Shown one piece after another: positions 50,963-60,300 of a stretch of 64,000 bases of DNA. Origin of the DNA: Streptomyces catenulae (lineage in GTDB: Bacteria; Actinomycetota; Actinomycetes; Streptomycetales; Streptomycetaceae); the NCBI RefSeq assembly GCF_000718015.1, contig NZ_JODY01000031.1:97529-161528 (forward strand). The letters run 5' to 3'. The notes under the pieces are model-generated. The model worked only from the letters and a program-made list of their open reading frames with translations. It was not told the origin of the DNA and made no database searches. Position 1 is the first letter of the stretch; each line of letters begins with the position of its first letter. The translations under genes were made by a program, and so were the position numbers.

Positions 50963-52552
50963 GTGCGCATCGGACTGCTCACCGAGGGTGCCCGCACCGG
51001 TGCGGTACGTCGTGCCCCGCGCTGGTACGACCGGCTCGTCCAGGGACTGCCCGGCCACGAGTTCACCGAATTCGCCCTCTCCGCGGGCCCCTCGTACGGC
51101 GACACGGCCCGCCGCGCCCCGGACCGCGCCGCCCGCCGCCGCTTCGCCCGCCACTTCACCGACCTCGCCGCCGCCCTCACCGCCGAACCCGTCGGCACCG
51201 AGGCCCAGGCGGACCGTTTCGCCGCCGGTCTCCACGGCCTCGCCGACCTCGCCCGCGACCGCGCCGACCTGCCCACCCTGCTCCGCTCCGAGGCCGCCCT
51301 GCGCCTGCTGGAGCGCGCCTGCCGCGCCCCCGGCGCACTCCCCGCCGCGCGCGCCGTCCGGGTCCCCGACCTCCTCGTGGTCGCCGGGCACCTCGGCGAG
51401 GCACTGCGCCCGCTCTCCCTCGACTGGTACGGCGACGGCGCCCCGGGGCTCGACACCGTCGACCTCTGCCACGCCACCGCCGCCGGGCCCACCGCCCTCG
51501 CCGGTCTGCTGGCCAAACGCTTCTTCGGCACCCCGCTCCTGGTCAGCGAGGACGGCCCGGGGCTGCGCGCCCACTACCTCGACCGCGCCACCACCCCGCT
51601 GAGCGGCCCCGCCCGCGCCCTCCTCGCCGCCTTCCAACGCGCCCTCGCCGCCGAGACGTACGCCCGCGCCACGCTCGTCACCCCCGGCACCGCCCACGCC
51701 CGCCGCTGGCAGGAGCGGTGCGGCGCGGCCCCGCAGCGGCTGCGCACCGTCCCCCCGGGCGTCCCCGCCGGGCCGTTCCTCCGGGCGTCCGACGCCATGC
51801 TCGACCGCGACGCCACCCTGGTGTGGGCCGGACCCGTCGAACCGGCCGCGGACGTCGCCGGGCTGCTGCGCGCCTTCGCCCACGTCCGGACCGCCGTCCC
51901 CGGCGCCGTCCTGCGGATCGTCGGCGGCCCCGGCGCCGCCCCGGACGCCGCCGCCTACCTCGCCCACTGCCGGGCCCTGGCCGACCGGCTCTTCCCCGGG
52001 GGCCCCGGCCCGGTCCGCTTCGAGGAACTGGCCGCCCCCGGGACGCCCGCCGTCGCCGACGCCTACGCCACCGCCGCCGTCGTGGTGCTCTCCGGCGCCG
52101 GAGAGGGCTTCCCGTACGGCCTGGTGGAGGCGATGTTCAGCGGCCGGGCCACGGTCTCCACCGACGCCGGGGCGGTCTGCGAGGTCATCGGCTCCACCGG
52201 TCTCGTCGTCCCCGCCGGGGATCCGCACGCCCTCGCCGACGCCGCCCTCGCCCTGCTCAGCGATCCGGCCCGGCGCGTCCGCCTCGGCGCCGCCGCCCGC
52301 GCCCGGGCCCTGGAACTCTTCACCGTCGACCGCCACCTCACCGCCTTCCGCGGCATCTACCTCGAACTCCTCGCCCACGCCCACCCCGAGCCCGACCCCG
52401 GCACCCCGCGCCCCTTCGCCCGCCCCGCCGAGACCCATCTCCCCGGGCGCCGCGGCGCCGCCGTCCCCCGTACGCCCCCGACCGACCGCACCCCGAGCTG
52501 GGCCGCCGGGCCGCGCCGCCGCGCGGCGGCCACGAGAGGAGAGGCGCGATGA
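50963..52552 (+). CDS. PelF-like (DUF3492) family 4 glycosyltransferase
   Basis: GT-B glycosyltransferase of 529 aa. The N-terminal domain has the DUF3492/PelF opening MRIGLLTEG, a region with paired Trp (RWYDRLVQGLPGHEF) and the acceptor-side LLVSEDGPGLRAHYL. The C-terminal domain has VWAGPVEPAADVAGLLRAF, IVGGPG and the donor motif EGFPYGLVEAMFSGRATVSTDAGAVCEVIG (E-x7-E). No signal peptide; the protein acts in the cytosol. PelF polymerises amino-sugars such as GalNAc in Pel production. The GTG has AGGGGTGG upstream. It overlaps the membrane protein gene by ATGA. Confidence 0.85.
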   Translation: MRIGLLTEGARTGAVRRAPRWYDRLVQGLPGHEFTEFALSAGPSYGDTARRAPDRAARRRFARHFTDLAAALTAEPVGTEAQADRFAAGLHGLADLARDRADLPTLLRSEAALRLLERACRAPGALPAARAVRVPDLLVVAGHLGEALRPLSLDWYGDGAPGLDTVDLCHATAAGPTALAGLLAKRFFGTPLLVSEDGPGLRAHYLDRATTPLSGPARALLAAFQRALAAETYARATLVTPGTAHARRWQERCGAAPQRLRTVPPGVPAGPFLRASDAMLDRDATLVWAGPVEPAADVAGLLRAFAHVRTAVPGAVLRIVGGPGAAPDAAAYLAHCRALADRLFPGGPGPVRFEELAAPGTPAVADAYATAAVVVLSGAGEGFPYGLVEAMFSGRATVSTDAGAVCEVIGSTGLVVPAGDPHALADAALALLSDPARRVRLGAAARARALELFTVDRHLTAFRGIYLELLAHAHPEPDPGTPRPFARPAETHLPGRRGAAVPRTPPTDRTPSWAAGPRRRAAATRGEAR

Positions 52553-54057
52553 CCCCGAGCCCCGACTCCCCGGACCGCGAGCCCGCCCGCACCCCCGCCC
52601 GCCACGCCGCCCGCCGCCCGGCCCCCGCCTGGCGCGCCACCCGCCGCCCCCTCGCCGCGGGACGCCCGCCCCGGGAGACGACCCCGGCCCGCCCGCTGTC
52701 GTTTGCCGGACCCCGGGAGGCGCCCCCCGCCCGGCCGCTCCCCACCGCCGGGTACGCGCCCCGGGACACGGAACCGGCCGGACACCCGGCCGAGGAGACG
52801 TCCGCCGCCGAGCCGCTGCCGCTGTCCCCGGAGGAGCCGCCCGCCGCGCCGCCGCCCCCGGAGGAGCCGCCCGCCGGACTGCCCCTGGAGGAGCCCGCCG
52901 GGCATCCGTACCGGGAGACGCCCCCGGCACCGAAGCCCGCCGCCCGTCGCCCCGTCATCCCGCAACCCGCCGACCCCGTCAGCACCCTGATCCGCCACCA
53001 CCACCGGCTGTGCGCCCACGCCGTCGACCCGTTGGAGATCGCCGCCGGGCTGGAGGCGCACGGACTCACCGACCGCACCGCCGCCCGCTTCCGCCACCGC
53101 GACGTCTTCTCGCTCGCCGAGGAGTTGTACGCCCGGGTGCCCCGCGCCCGTACCGCCACCGTGCCGCCGCCCGAACCCGCGCCCCGCGAGACGGCCGTAC
53201 GGGGCGTGCTCCAGACGCTGCCGGGCGCGGTCTGCGCCGCCACCCTCGCCGCGCTCGCCGCCCTCCACCCCGGGCCCGCCCGGCCCGGCGCCGCCGTGGC
53301 GGGCGCCGTCCTCGTGCTGCTCGCGCTCCGGCTCTCGCTGCGCGCCGGTCCGCTGCGCGCCCGCCGCACCGGGCGGCCCCCGGCCCTCGCCGTCCTCGCC
53401 GTCGCCTGGATCGTCGGCCACGCCCTCCTCGGCGCCGCACCGCTCACCGCGCTCCTCCCCGGCGGCCCCGGCCCCCGGCCGCCGTGGCCGCACCCCGACG
53501 CCGCCACCGCGCTCGCCCTGACCTGCGCCGTCGCGCCCGCCGCGGTGCTCGCCCGATGGTTCGCCCGGCGCGCCCGCCGCGGCCTCGCGGTCAGCCGGGA
53601 ACTGGCCGAACTCGCCTCCCGCATCCGCCCGGCGCTGCTCGGCGCCACCCTGCTGTTCGCCGCCGTCCAACTCGCCCTGCTGCTCGGCGCCCGCCACCTC
53701 ACCGGCGGCCCCGCCGACCCGCCCGCCGCCCTCGTCGCCACCACCGCTCTGGGCACCCTGCTCCTCCTCGCCCGGCTGCTCGCCGTCCACGGCTTCCGCA
53801 CCGCGGCGGTCGCCGGGCCCGCGCTGGCCGCCGCCCTCGAAGCCCTCGCCCTGGCCCTGCCGCTCCTCGCCCGGCTGCCGGGCGCCGCGGCCCTGGACCG
53901 GCCGGTGGCGGCGCTCACCGCCGCCGCGGGCCCGGCCGCCGTACCTGCCGTCGCCTGTACCGCCGCCGCCCTCGCCCTGCTCGGCCACGCCCTGCGCACC
54001 CTCACCGGGGCCCGGGCCCATCCGGCCCCCGCGGACGCGGAGGTGGCCCGGCCATGA
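52549..54057 (+). CDS. Polytopic membrane protein with disordered N-terminus
   Basis: Protein of 502 aa. Residues 1-145 are Pro/Arg-rich and disordered; about 145-200 is a helical domain (LIRHHHRLCAHAVDPLEIAAGLEAHGLTDRTAARFRHRDVFSLAEELY); then about eight hydrophobic helices fill 225-490. No ATPase or transferase motif is visible. The helix number and position next to a PelF-like transferase would allow a glycan export role like PelG, but PelG has about 12 helices and I see no sequence match, so this is open. It overlaps both neighbours by ATGA. Confidence 0.75.
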   Translation: MTPSPDSPDREPARTPARHAARRPAPAWRATRRPLAAGRPPRETTPARPLSFAGPREAPPARPLPTAGYAPRDTEPAGHPAEETSAAEPLPLSPEEPPAAPPPPEEPPAGLPLEEPAGHPYRETPPAPKPAARRPVIPQPADPVSTLIRHHHRLCAHAVDPLEIAAGLEAHGLTDRTAARFRHRDVFSLAEELYARVPRARTATVPPPEPAPRETAVRGVLQTLPGAVCAATLAALAALHPGPARPGAAVAGAVLVLLALRLSLRAGPLRARRTGRPPALAVLAVAWIVGHALLGAAPLTALLPGGPGPRPPWPHPDAATALALTCAVAPAAVLARWFARRARRGLAVSRELAELASRIRPALLGATLLFAAVQLALLLGARHLTGGPADPPAALVATTALGTLLLLARLLAVHGFRTAAVAGPALAAALEALALALPLLARLPGAAALDRPVAALTAAAGPAAVPAVACTAAALALLGHALRTLTGARAHPAPADAEVARP

Positions 54058-54233
54058 TCCGGCGAATAGCCCGCCCGCCGGCCTCCCGGGCCCCACCCGT
54101 GGCATCGGCGCGGACCACGACCCCCTCCGGGCCGCCGTCCCGCGGCGGCCGCCCGCCCGCGGCCGAACCACCACCACCGACCCGTCCGACGAGGAGCACG
54201 ACACATGAACGTCCACCCGACCGCACGCCATGA
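54054..54233 (+). CDS. Possible 59-aa basic proline-rich protein
   Basis: An ATG overlapping the membrane-protein stop by ATGA opens a 59-codon frame (MIRRIARPPASRAPP to TTHERPPDRTP) of low complexity. It could be a coupled small protein or chance, since high-GC frames stay open easily. No domain is visible. Confidence 0.25.
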   Translation: MIRRIARPPASRAPPVASARTTTPSGPPSRGGRPPAAEPPPPTRPTRSTTHERPPDRTP

Positions 54234-54255
54234 GCACCAGGGGGTCGCCCGATGA
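54205..54255 (+). CDS. Possible 16-aa coupling peptide
   Basis: MNVHPTARHEHQGVAR, preceded at 7 nt by GAGGAG, the best ribosome site in this stretch. Its TGA overlaps the epimerase ATG (ATGA), so it could couple translation into the epimerase gene. The peptide holds three His residues; a function of its own is uncertain. Confidence 0.35.
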   Translation: MNVHPTARHEHQGVAR

Positions 54256-55202
54256 GGGTTCTGCTCATCGGCGCCAACGGCTACCTCGGCCGCTACGTCG
54301 CCGACCGCCTGCTCGCCGACCCCGCCGTCCAGCTGACCGTGCTGGGCCGTGGCGACGACGCCGACGTCCGCTTCGACCTCGCCACCGGCAGCCCCGGTGC
54401 GCTCACCCGCTTCCTCGACGCCGTCCACCCCGGCGTCGTCGTCAACTGCTCCGGCGCCACCCGCGGCGGCGCCCGCGACCTCACCCGGCACAACACCGTC
54501 GCCGTCGCCACCATCTGCGAGGCGCTGCGCCGCAGCGGCTGCGGCGCCCGCCTGGTCCACCTCGGCTGCGCCTCCGAGTACGGCCCCTCGCAGCCCGGTT
54601 CGTCCACCGCCGAGGACGCCGTGCCCCGCCCCGGTGGCCCGTACGGCGTCAGCAAGCTCGCCGCCACCGAACTCGTCCTCGGCTCCGGTCTCGACGCGGT
54701 CGTGCTGCGGGTCTTCTCCCCCGTCGGCCCGGGTACGCCCGCCGGATCCCCGCTCGGGCGGCTGGCGGAGGCGATGCGCCGCGCCATGCAGTCCGGCGAC
54801 GGGGAGCTGAAGCTCGGCGGGCTCGGGGTGCAGCGGGACTTCGTCGACGTCCGCGACGTGGCGCGGGCGGTGCACGCCGCCTCGCTCTCCGCCGCGCAGG
54901 GCGTGGTCAACATCGGCACCGGCCGCGCGGTGCGGCTGCGGGAGGCCGCGTCGGTCCTCGCCCGGGTCGCCGGGTTCGGCGGCGCGCTGCACGAACTGGA
55001 CTCGCCGCCCGCCCGGTTGATCATCCCGGGCCCGTCCCCGGAACACGGCGTCGCGCCGCCCACGTACCCCTATCCGGACGGCTGCGGCACCTGGCAGCAG
55101 GCCGATGTGCGCACCGCGCGCGACCGGCTCGGCTGGCGGCCGCGGATCGGACTGGAGGAATCCCTCGCCGACATCTGGATGGAGGCCGCATGCCGCATCT
55201 GA
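54252..55202 (+). CDS. NAD-dependent sugar epimerase/dehydratase
   Basis: Extended SDR protein of 316 aa. Cofactor motif GANGYLG at residues 7-13, VVNCSGATRGG as the second glycine region, catalytic YGVSK with the upstream Ser in LGCASEYGPS, and a C-terminal substrate domain with RDFVDVRDVARAV and LGWRPRIGLEESL. It fits a nucleotide-sugar 4-epimerase or reductase such as the UDP-GlcNAc/GalNAc epimerase used by Pel loci. The last 13 nt overlap the glycosidase gene. GGGGG lies 7 nt before the ATG. Confidence 0.85.
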   Translation: MRVLLIGANGYLGRYVADRLLADPAVQLTVLGRGDDADVRFDLATGSPGALTRFLDAVHPGVVVNCSGATRGGARDLTRHNTVAVATICEALRRSGCGARLVHLGCASEYGPSQPGSSTAEDAVPRPGGPYGVSKLAATELVLGSGLDAVVLRVFSPVGPGTPAGSPLGRLAEAMRRAMQSGDGELKLGGLGVQRDFVDVRDVARAVHAASLSAAQGVVNIGTGRAVRLREAASVLARVAGFGGALHELDSPPARLIIPGPSPEHGVAPPTYPYPDGCGTWQQADVRTARDRLGWRPRIGLEESLADIWMEAACRI

Positions 55203-56002
55203 CCGCGGGCACGACCCGCACCCCCACCGGCGCCGGACCCTTCGGGGTCGGCGTCCCGGGCATCGCCCACCCGCTGCTCGCGCCCACCGAGTGGGCCGAA
55301 CTGCTACGGGTCTCCCGGGGGTTCGCCGACCCCCGGGAGACCCCCCGGGGGGTGGCGGGCACGGCGCCCGGCCACGCCCCGGGGGCCCCGGTCCACTGGG
55401 CGGTCCTCGACGTCGCCCGGGGGCCGGGGGAGCGCCCCGACCCGCACTGTCTGCCCGTCGCGGCCCGGCTGCGTGAGACGGGTGTCCGCCTGCTGGGACA
55501 TCTCGATCTGCGGTACGGCACCCGGCCCTTCGGGGAGCTGATCGCCGACGCCCACCGCTTCCTGGAGTGGTACCGGGCCGACGGATTCCTGCTGGACCGC
55601 GCCCCCGTCGACCGGGAGGAACTGCCCGCCACCCGCCGTACCGCCGCCGCCCTGCGCCGCCTCGGGGACGGCGGCCACCTCGTCTTCGGCCACGGCACCC
55701 ACCCGCACCCGGGGTACGCCGAATCCGCCGACCAGCTCCTCACCTTCGCCGGACCGTGGACCGAGTACCGCTGGTCACAGGTGGCCCAGTGGACCGCCGA
55801 CCACCCTCCGGAGCGGTTCTGCCACCTCGTCCACGGCGTCCCGCGCACCCATCTCGACGAGGCGCTGCGGATCGCCCGCTGGCAGGGCGCCGGAACGGTC
55901 TTCTTCACCGACCGGCCGGACCGCGACGGCGACGCCTGGGAGACACTGCCCGGCTACTGGGACGATTTCGTCTCGCGCATCGGAACGGGTGTCTTGGAAT
56001 GA
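55190..56002 (+). CDS. Spherulation-specific family 4 (GH114/GH135-like) glycosidase
   Basis: TIM-barrel-type protein of 270 aa matching spherulin-4 proteins: GVGVPGIAHPL at strand 1, VHWAVLDVARGPG at strand 2, RLLGHLDLRYGTRPFGELIADAHRFLEWY, then DGFLLDRAPVDREEL, in which the Asp/Asp pair takes the catalytic place, and GTVFFTDRP near the end. Relatives (Sph3, PelA hydrolase domain, endo-polygalactosaminidase) cut alpha-1,4-linked galactosamine polymers. No signal peptide is visible, so export or a cytosolic role is unresolved. The ATG has GGAGG 4 nt upstream and lies inside the epimerase gene. Confidence 0.8.
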   Translation: MPHLTAGTTRTPTGAGPFGVGVPGIAHPLLAPTEWAELLRVSRGFADPRETPRGVAGTAPGHAPGAPVHWAVLDVARGPGERPDPHCLPVAARLRETGVRLLGHLDLRYGTRPFGELIADAHRFLEWYRADGFLLDRAPVDREELPATRRTAAALRRLGDGGHLVFGHGTHPHPGYAESADQLLTFAGPWTEYRWSQVAQWTADHPPERFCHLVHGVPRTHLDEALRIARWQGAGTVFFTDRPDRDGDAWETLPGYWDDFVSRIGTGVLE

Positions 56003-56077
56003 AGACGGGCGTGGCAGTGTTACGGACAGAACAACCGTACTGACCCACACCGACCAACCCCCTTGTTGAGGTCTTCC

Positions 56078-57256
56078 GTGTCGCTGCCACCCCTGGTCGA
56101 GCCCGCTTCGGAGCTCACCGTCGACGAGGTCCGCAGGTACTCCCGCCACCTGATCATCCCCGACGTGGGGATGGACGGGCAGAAGCGGCTGAAGAACGCC
56201 AAGGTGCTGTGTGTCGGCGCCGGCGGCCTGGGTTCGCCCGCCCTGATGTACCTGGCCGCGGCCGGCGTGGGCACCCTGGGCATCGTGGAGTTCGACGAGG
56301 TCGACGAGTCGAACCTGCAGCGCCAGATCATCCACAGCCAGTCGGACATCGGCCGCTCCAAGGCCGCGTCCGCCAAGGACTCGGTGCTCGGCATCAACCC
56401 GTACGTGAACGTGATCCTCCACGAAGAGCGGCTAGAGGCCGAGAACGTGCTGGACATCTTCCGCGAGTACGACCTGATCGTGGACGGCACGGACAACTTC
56501 GCCACCCGCTATCTCGTCAACGACGCCTGCGTGCTGCTGAACAAGCCGTACGTCTGGGGCTCCATCTACCGCTTCGACGGCCAGGCGTCCGTCTTCTGGA
56601 GCGAGCACGGCCCCTGCTACCGCTGCCTCTACCCGGAGCCCCCGCCCCCCGGCATGGTCCCCTCCTGCGCCGAGGGCGGCGTCCTCGGTGTGCTCTGCGC
56701 CTCCATCGGCTCGATCCAGGTCAACGAGGCCATCAAGGTCCTCGCCGGTATCGGCGACCCGCTCGTCGGCCGCCTGATGATCTACGACGCGCTGGAGATG
56801 ACGTACCGCCAGGTCAAGGTCCGCAAGGACCCCAACTGCGCGGTCTGCGGCGAGAACCCCACCGTCACCGAGCTGATCGACTACGAAGCCTTCTGCGGCG
56901 TCGTCTCCGAGGAGGCGCAGGAGGCGGCGATGGGCGCGACGATCACGCCCAAGCAGCTCAAGGAGTGGATCGACGCCGACGAGAAGATCGAGATCATCGA
57001 CGTCCGCGAGCCGAACGAGTACGAGATCGTCTCGATCCCCGGCGCCAAGCTGATCCCGAAGAACGAGTTCCTGATGGGCAACGCCCTCCAGGACCTGCCG
57101 CAGGACAAGAAGATCGTCCTGCACTGCAAGACCGGCGTCCGCTCCGCCGAGGTCCTCGCCGTCCTGAAGTCCGCCGGGTTCGCCGACGCGGTCCACGTCG
57201 GCGGCGGCGTCATCGGCTGGGTCAACCAGATCGAGCCGGAGAAGCCCGTCTACTGA
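56078..57256 (+). CDS. moeZ: Adenylyltransferase/sulfurtransferase MoeZ
   Basis: Protein of 392 aa joining a ThiF/MoeB-type adenylation domain (CVGAGGLGSPALMYLAAAGVG, EFDEVDESNLQRQ, zinc pairs CYRC and CAVC) to a C-terminal rhodanese domain with the active Cys in VLHCKTGVRSAEV. It activates C-termini of sulfur-carrier proteins and passes sulfur for molybdopterin, thiamine or cysteine (CysO/ThiS/MoaD). The GTG start (VSLPPLVEPA) has GAGG 6 nt upstream; an in-frame TTG at 56063 is less likely. The counterpart is Rv3206c. Confidence 0.93.
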   Translation: MSLPPLVEPASELTVDEVRRYSRHLIIPDVGMDGQKRLKNAKVLCVGAGGLGSPALMYLAAAGVGTLGIVEFDEVDESNLQRQIIHSQSDIGRSKAASAKDSVLGINPYVNVILHEERLEAENVLDIFREYDLIVDGTDNFATRYLVNDACVLLNKPYVWGSIYRFDGQASVFWSEHGPCYRCLYPEPPPPGMVPSCAEGGVLGVLCASIGSIQVNEAIKVLAGIGDPLVGRLMIYDALEMTYRQVKVRKDPNCAVCGENPTVTELIDYEAFCGVVSEEAQEAAMGATITPKQLKEWIDADEKIEIIDVREPNEYEIVSIPGAKLIPKNEFLMGNALQDLPQDKKIVLHCKTGVRSAEVLAVLKSAGFADAVHVGGGVIGWVNQIEPEKPVY

Positions 57257-57293
57257 CCGTGCCCCGGGCGCCGTCCGCGCCCCGCCCGCACAC

Positions 57294-57330
57294 GAAGGCG
57301 CCGCCCCGCACCGCGCGGGGCGGCGCCTTC
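57294..57330. terminator. Convergent terminator after moeZ
   Basis: Perfect 16-bp repeat GAAGGCGCCGCCCCGC / GCGGGGCGGCGCCTTC with a 5-nt loop, between moeZ and the convergent gene ending at 57350. Confidence 0.87.
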
Positions 57331-57349
57331 GCCGTGGCCGGGCCGTGCC

Positions 57350-60300
57350 TCAGATCTCGCCCTTGCGGGTGAGGCGGGTGAAGGCCAGCCAGCCCGGCAG
57401 CACCGGCAGCCAGAACGTCATCAGCCGGAACAGCAGCACTGCTGGGAACGCCACGTCCCCACCGAGCCCCGCCAGCGTCAGCGCCGTGATCAGCGCGCCC
57501 TCGACCGCACCCACACCGCCCGGTGTCGGCGCCGCCGAGCCCAGCGCGTTCCCGGCGAGGAACGCCACCGCGATGCTGGCGTAACTGAGCGTGTCGCCGC
57601 CGCCGAAGGCGCGGATGGAGGCGTCCAGACACATCACGTTGGCCGCGGTCAGCAGCAGCATCCCGCCGATACCGGTGACCAGCTTCCCGGGCCGCTGGAG
57701 GATGTCCAGCATCCGCGGCACCACCCCGGCGAACAGCGACCGCACCCGCGTCACCACGAACTTCCGCAGCGCCGGAACCGCCGTCACCACCAACACCAGC
57801 ACCGCGACCGTCAGCAGCCCGGCGATGACCGTCCGGGACGGCGACAGCTGATCGTCGCCGCTCTCCGTCCCCGTCAGATAGCCGAACGTCAGCAGCAGCA
57901 GGACGTGCGCGCCCAGCCCGAACAGCTGCGAGGCGCCGACGCTCGCCACCGCAAGACCCGGCCGCACCCCCGCCCGCTGGAGGAACCGCGTGTTCAGCGC
58001 CACGCCGCCGATCGCGGCGGGCGCCACCAGCTTCACGAAGTTCCCCGCGATCTGCGCGATCACCGTGCGGACGAACGACACCTTCTCGGTGACGAAGCCC
58101 AACAGGCTCATCGCCGCCGCGATGTACGTCGTCCCGGAGAACACCATCGCGACCAGCACCCACACCCACTGGGCTTCCTTGATCACATCGAGCAGGTTGA
58201 AGTGGGCGACCTGCGACATCAACTGCGACAGCAGCAGATACGCGGCGAACGCACCGGCGATCCAGCTGATCAGGATCCGCGGGCTCAGCCGCTCCAGCTT
58301 CGCCGGTTCGATCACCGCCGTCGGACGGATCAGCAGCACCTGCCGCCGGATCTGCGCCAGCAGATCCTCCTCGCGCACCTCCTCCGACGCCTCGTCCAGC
58401 GCCCGCTTCTCGTCCGCCTTCGCCTGCGCCCGCATCGCCCGCAGCCGCTTGCGGTCCGCGGGCCCGGACGCCGCCAACCGCTCGCGCGCCTCCTTCGCGG
58501 ACCGCGACAGCTCCAGCACCGCCTCCCGCTCCCGCGCCGACCGCTCCCGGGCCCGCTGCCGCAGCGTCGCCCGCGTCGTCCGGCTCAGCGCGATCGGCTG
58601 GAGCAGCGGCAGACAGTCCGCGACCGCGTCCGGACCCAGCACCTCCACCGCGACCGCCACCGACCGCTCCGCGCCGACCCGCAGCCCCAGCGTCGCCAGC
58701 AGCTGCGCGACATCCATCCGCAGCACCAGATCGCCCGCGGCGATCTCACCGCCGCGCAGCTCCGTCAGCGTCACCTTGCCGGAACGATCCACCAGCAGCG
58801 CGTCACCGACCAGCCGCCGGTGCGCGATCCGCCGCGACTGCAACGCCGCGACCTGCTCCCAGGAACTGCGCATCACCGCATCGGTGATCTCCTCGTCCGC
58901 CAGCGCGTCCAGCCGCCGCCCGCCGATGTGCTCGTAGACCAGCATCACCGCGTCCGGGCCCAGCTCCGAGGTGGCGATCAGCTTCGGCGCCCGGGCACCC
59001 GCGGCGATCGCGGCGTACGCCAGCAGCGCCTCCTGCTCCAGCGCCTGCCGCAGCGACTGCAGACTGCGGCGCTGGTTGATACCGCGCAGCGACAGCCGCC
59101 GCCACACCCGGTAGAAGAACCCCTGCGCCTGCTGCTCACGGTCGACGACCGTCACATCGATGGGCGGCCCGTCCTCCCGCGTCACCAGATAGCGGCGCCC
59201 GCGGTCGGAGTGCTCGGGATGGTCCGGGTTGGCGACGTCCTCGGCGCGCAGCGCGCTCACCGGACGGAACCCGACCCGCCGCAGCCCCGCCAGCAGATGC
59301 TGCCCGGTGGGCCGCACATTGGGCGTACCGACGGCGTACAGCGTGCCGTACGCCACCGTCCAGCCGATCAGCACCGTCGTGACGATGGCGAACGGCGTGG
59401 TGTACCGGCCCACCAGCACCGCGAACGCGTCCAGCAGCAGCACACACCACATCGCCACCCGCCACCGCGGGCGCCGGGACATCCCCACCGCCGTCATGTA
59501 CGCGATGACCGGGGCGAGGTAGCTGTGGACGGGCGTGGTCAGCGACCCGTCGTGCATCCGCTGGGTCAGCGCCGCCCGGATCGACTCGGGCGCCGCCTCC
59601 GCGACCCACAGGTCCGTCGCCAGCGACACCCCGTGCGCCAGCACCGCGGCCAGCACCCCGTCGGCGATACGCAGCCCGTCGCGTTTGATCAGCCGCTCGA
59701 CGGCGAACGCCACCGGGACGATCAACACCGCCACGCTCGACGCAAGACCCGCGAAGTTGATCAGCAGCCGCGGCGCCTGGCCCGCGCCCTTGCCGATGTC
59801 GTCGGCGAGCCCCTGCGTCGTGGCGTGCGCGAACGCCGCCAGCGCCAGGACCAGCGCGATCCCCGCGATGCCGAGCAGCAGCCGCAGCAGATCGGCCGGG
59901 CGGTGCACCCGCGCCGGCAGCAGCGGCTCGTCACCGGACACCCGGTCCGCGTGCTCACCGCCCGCGCACCCCGCGCTGTCACACGTCGCCAGGTGCGAAC
60001 CGGTCCGGGGCACGTCAGCGTCCCCGCCACCGGCCGCACCCGCGGCGCCCGCGGGCCGCTCGGGCCCCGCGTGCTCCACGTCCGGCTGCGCACCGGCTCC
60101 CGTCTCGTGCCCCTGCGGCGTCCGCTGCGCGTCGTCGCCCGCACACGGTGCGGGCCCGTCGGGTCTCTCGGACGCCCCGGGTCGTTCGGCCTTCTCGATC
60201 GTGCTCGCCTTTTCGGTCGCGGAGACCGCGGACGGCCTCCGTTGCTGCTTCCCCTGATCCGCCGCCGGACGGGCGGCCCGGCGCCTGGGCGCCGGGCCGC

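Noticed and set aside
52549..54057. Assignment of the membrane protein as PelG
   Set aside because: It has about eight helices rather than about twelve and shows no PelG sequence feature that I can recognise; it is kept as unknown.
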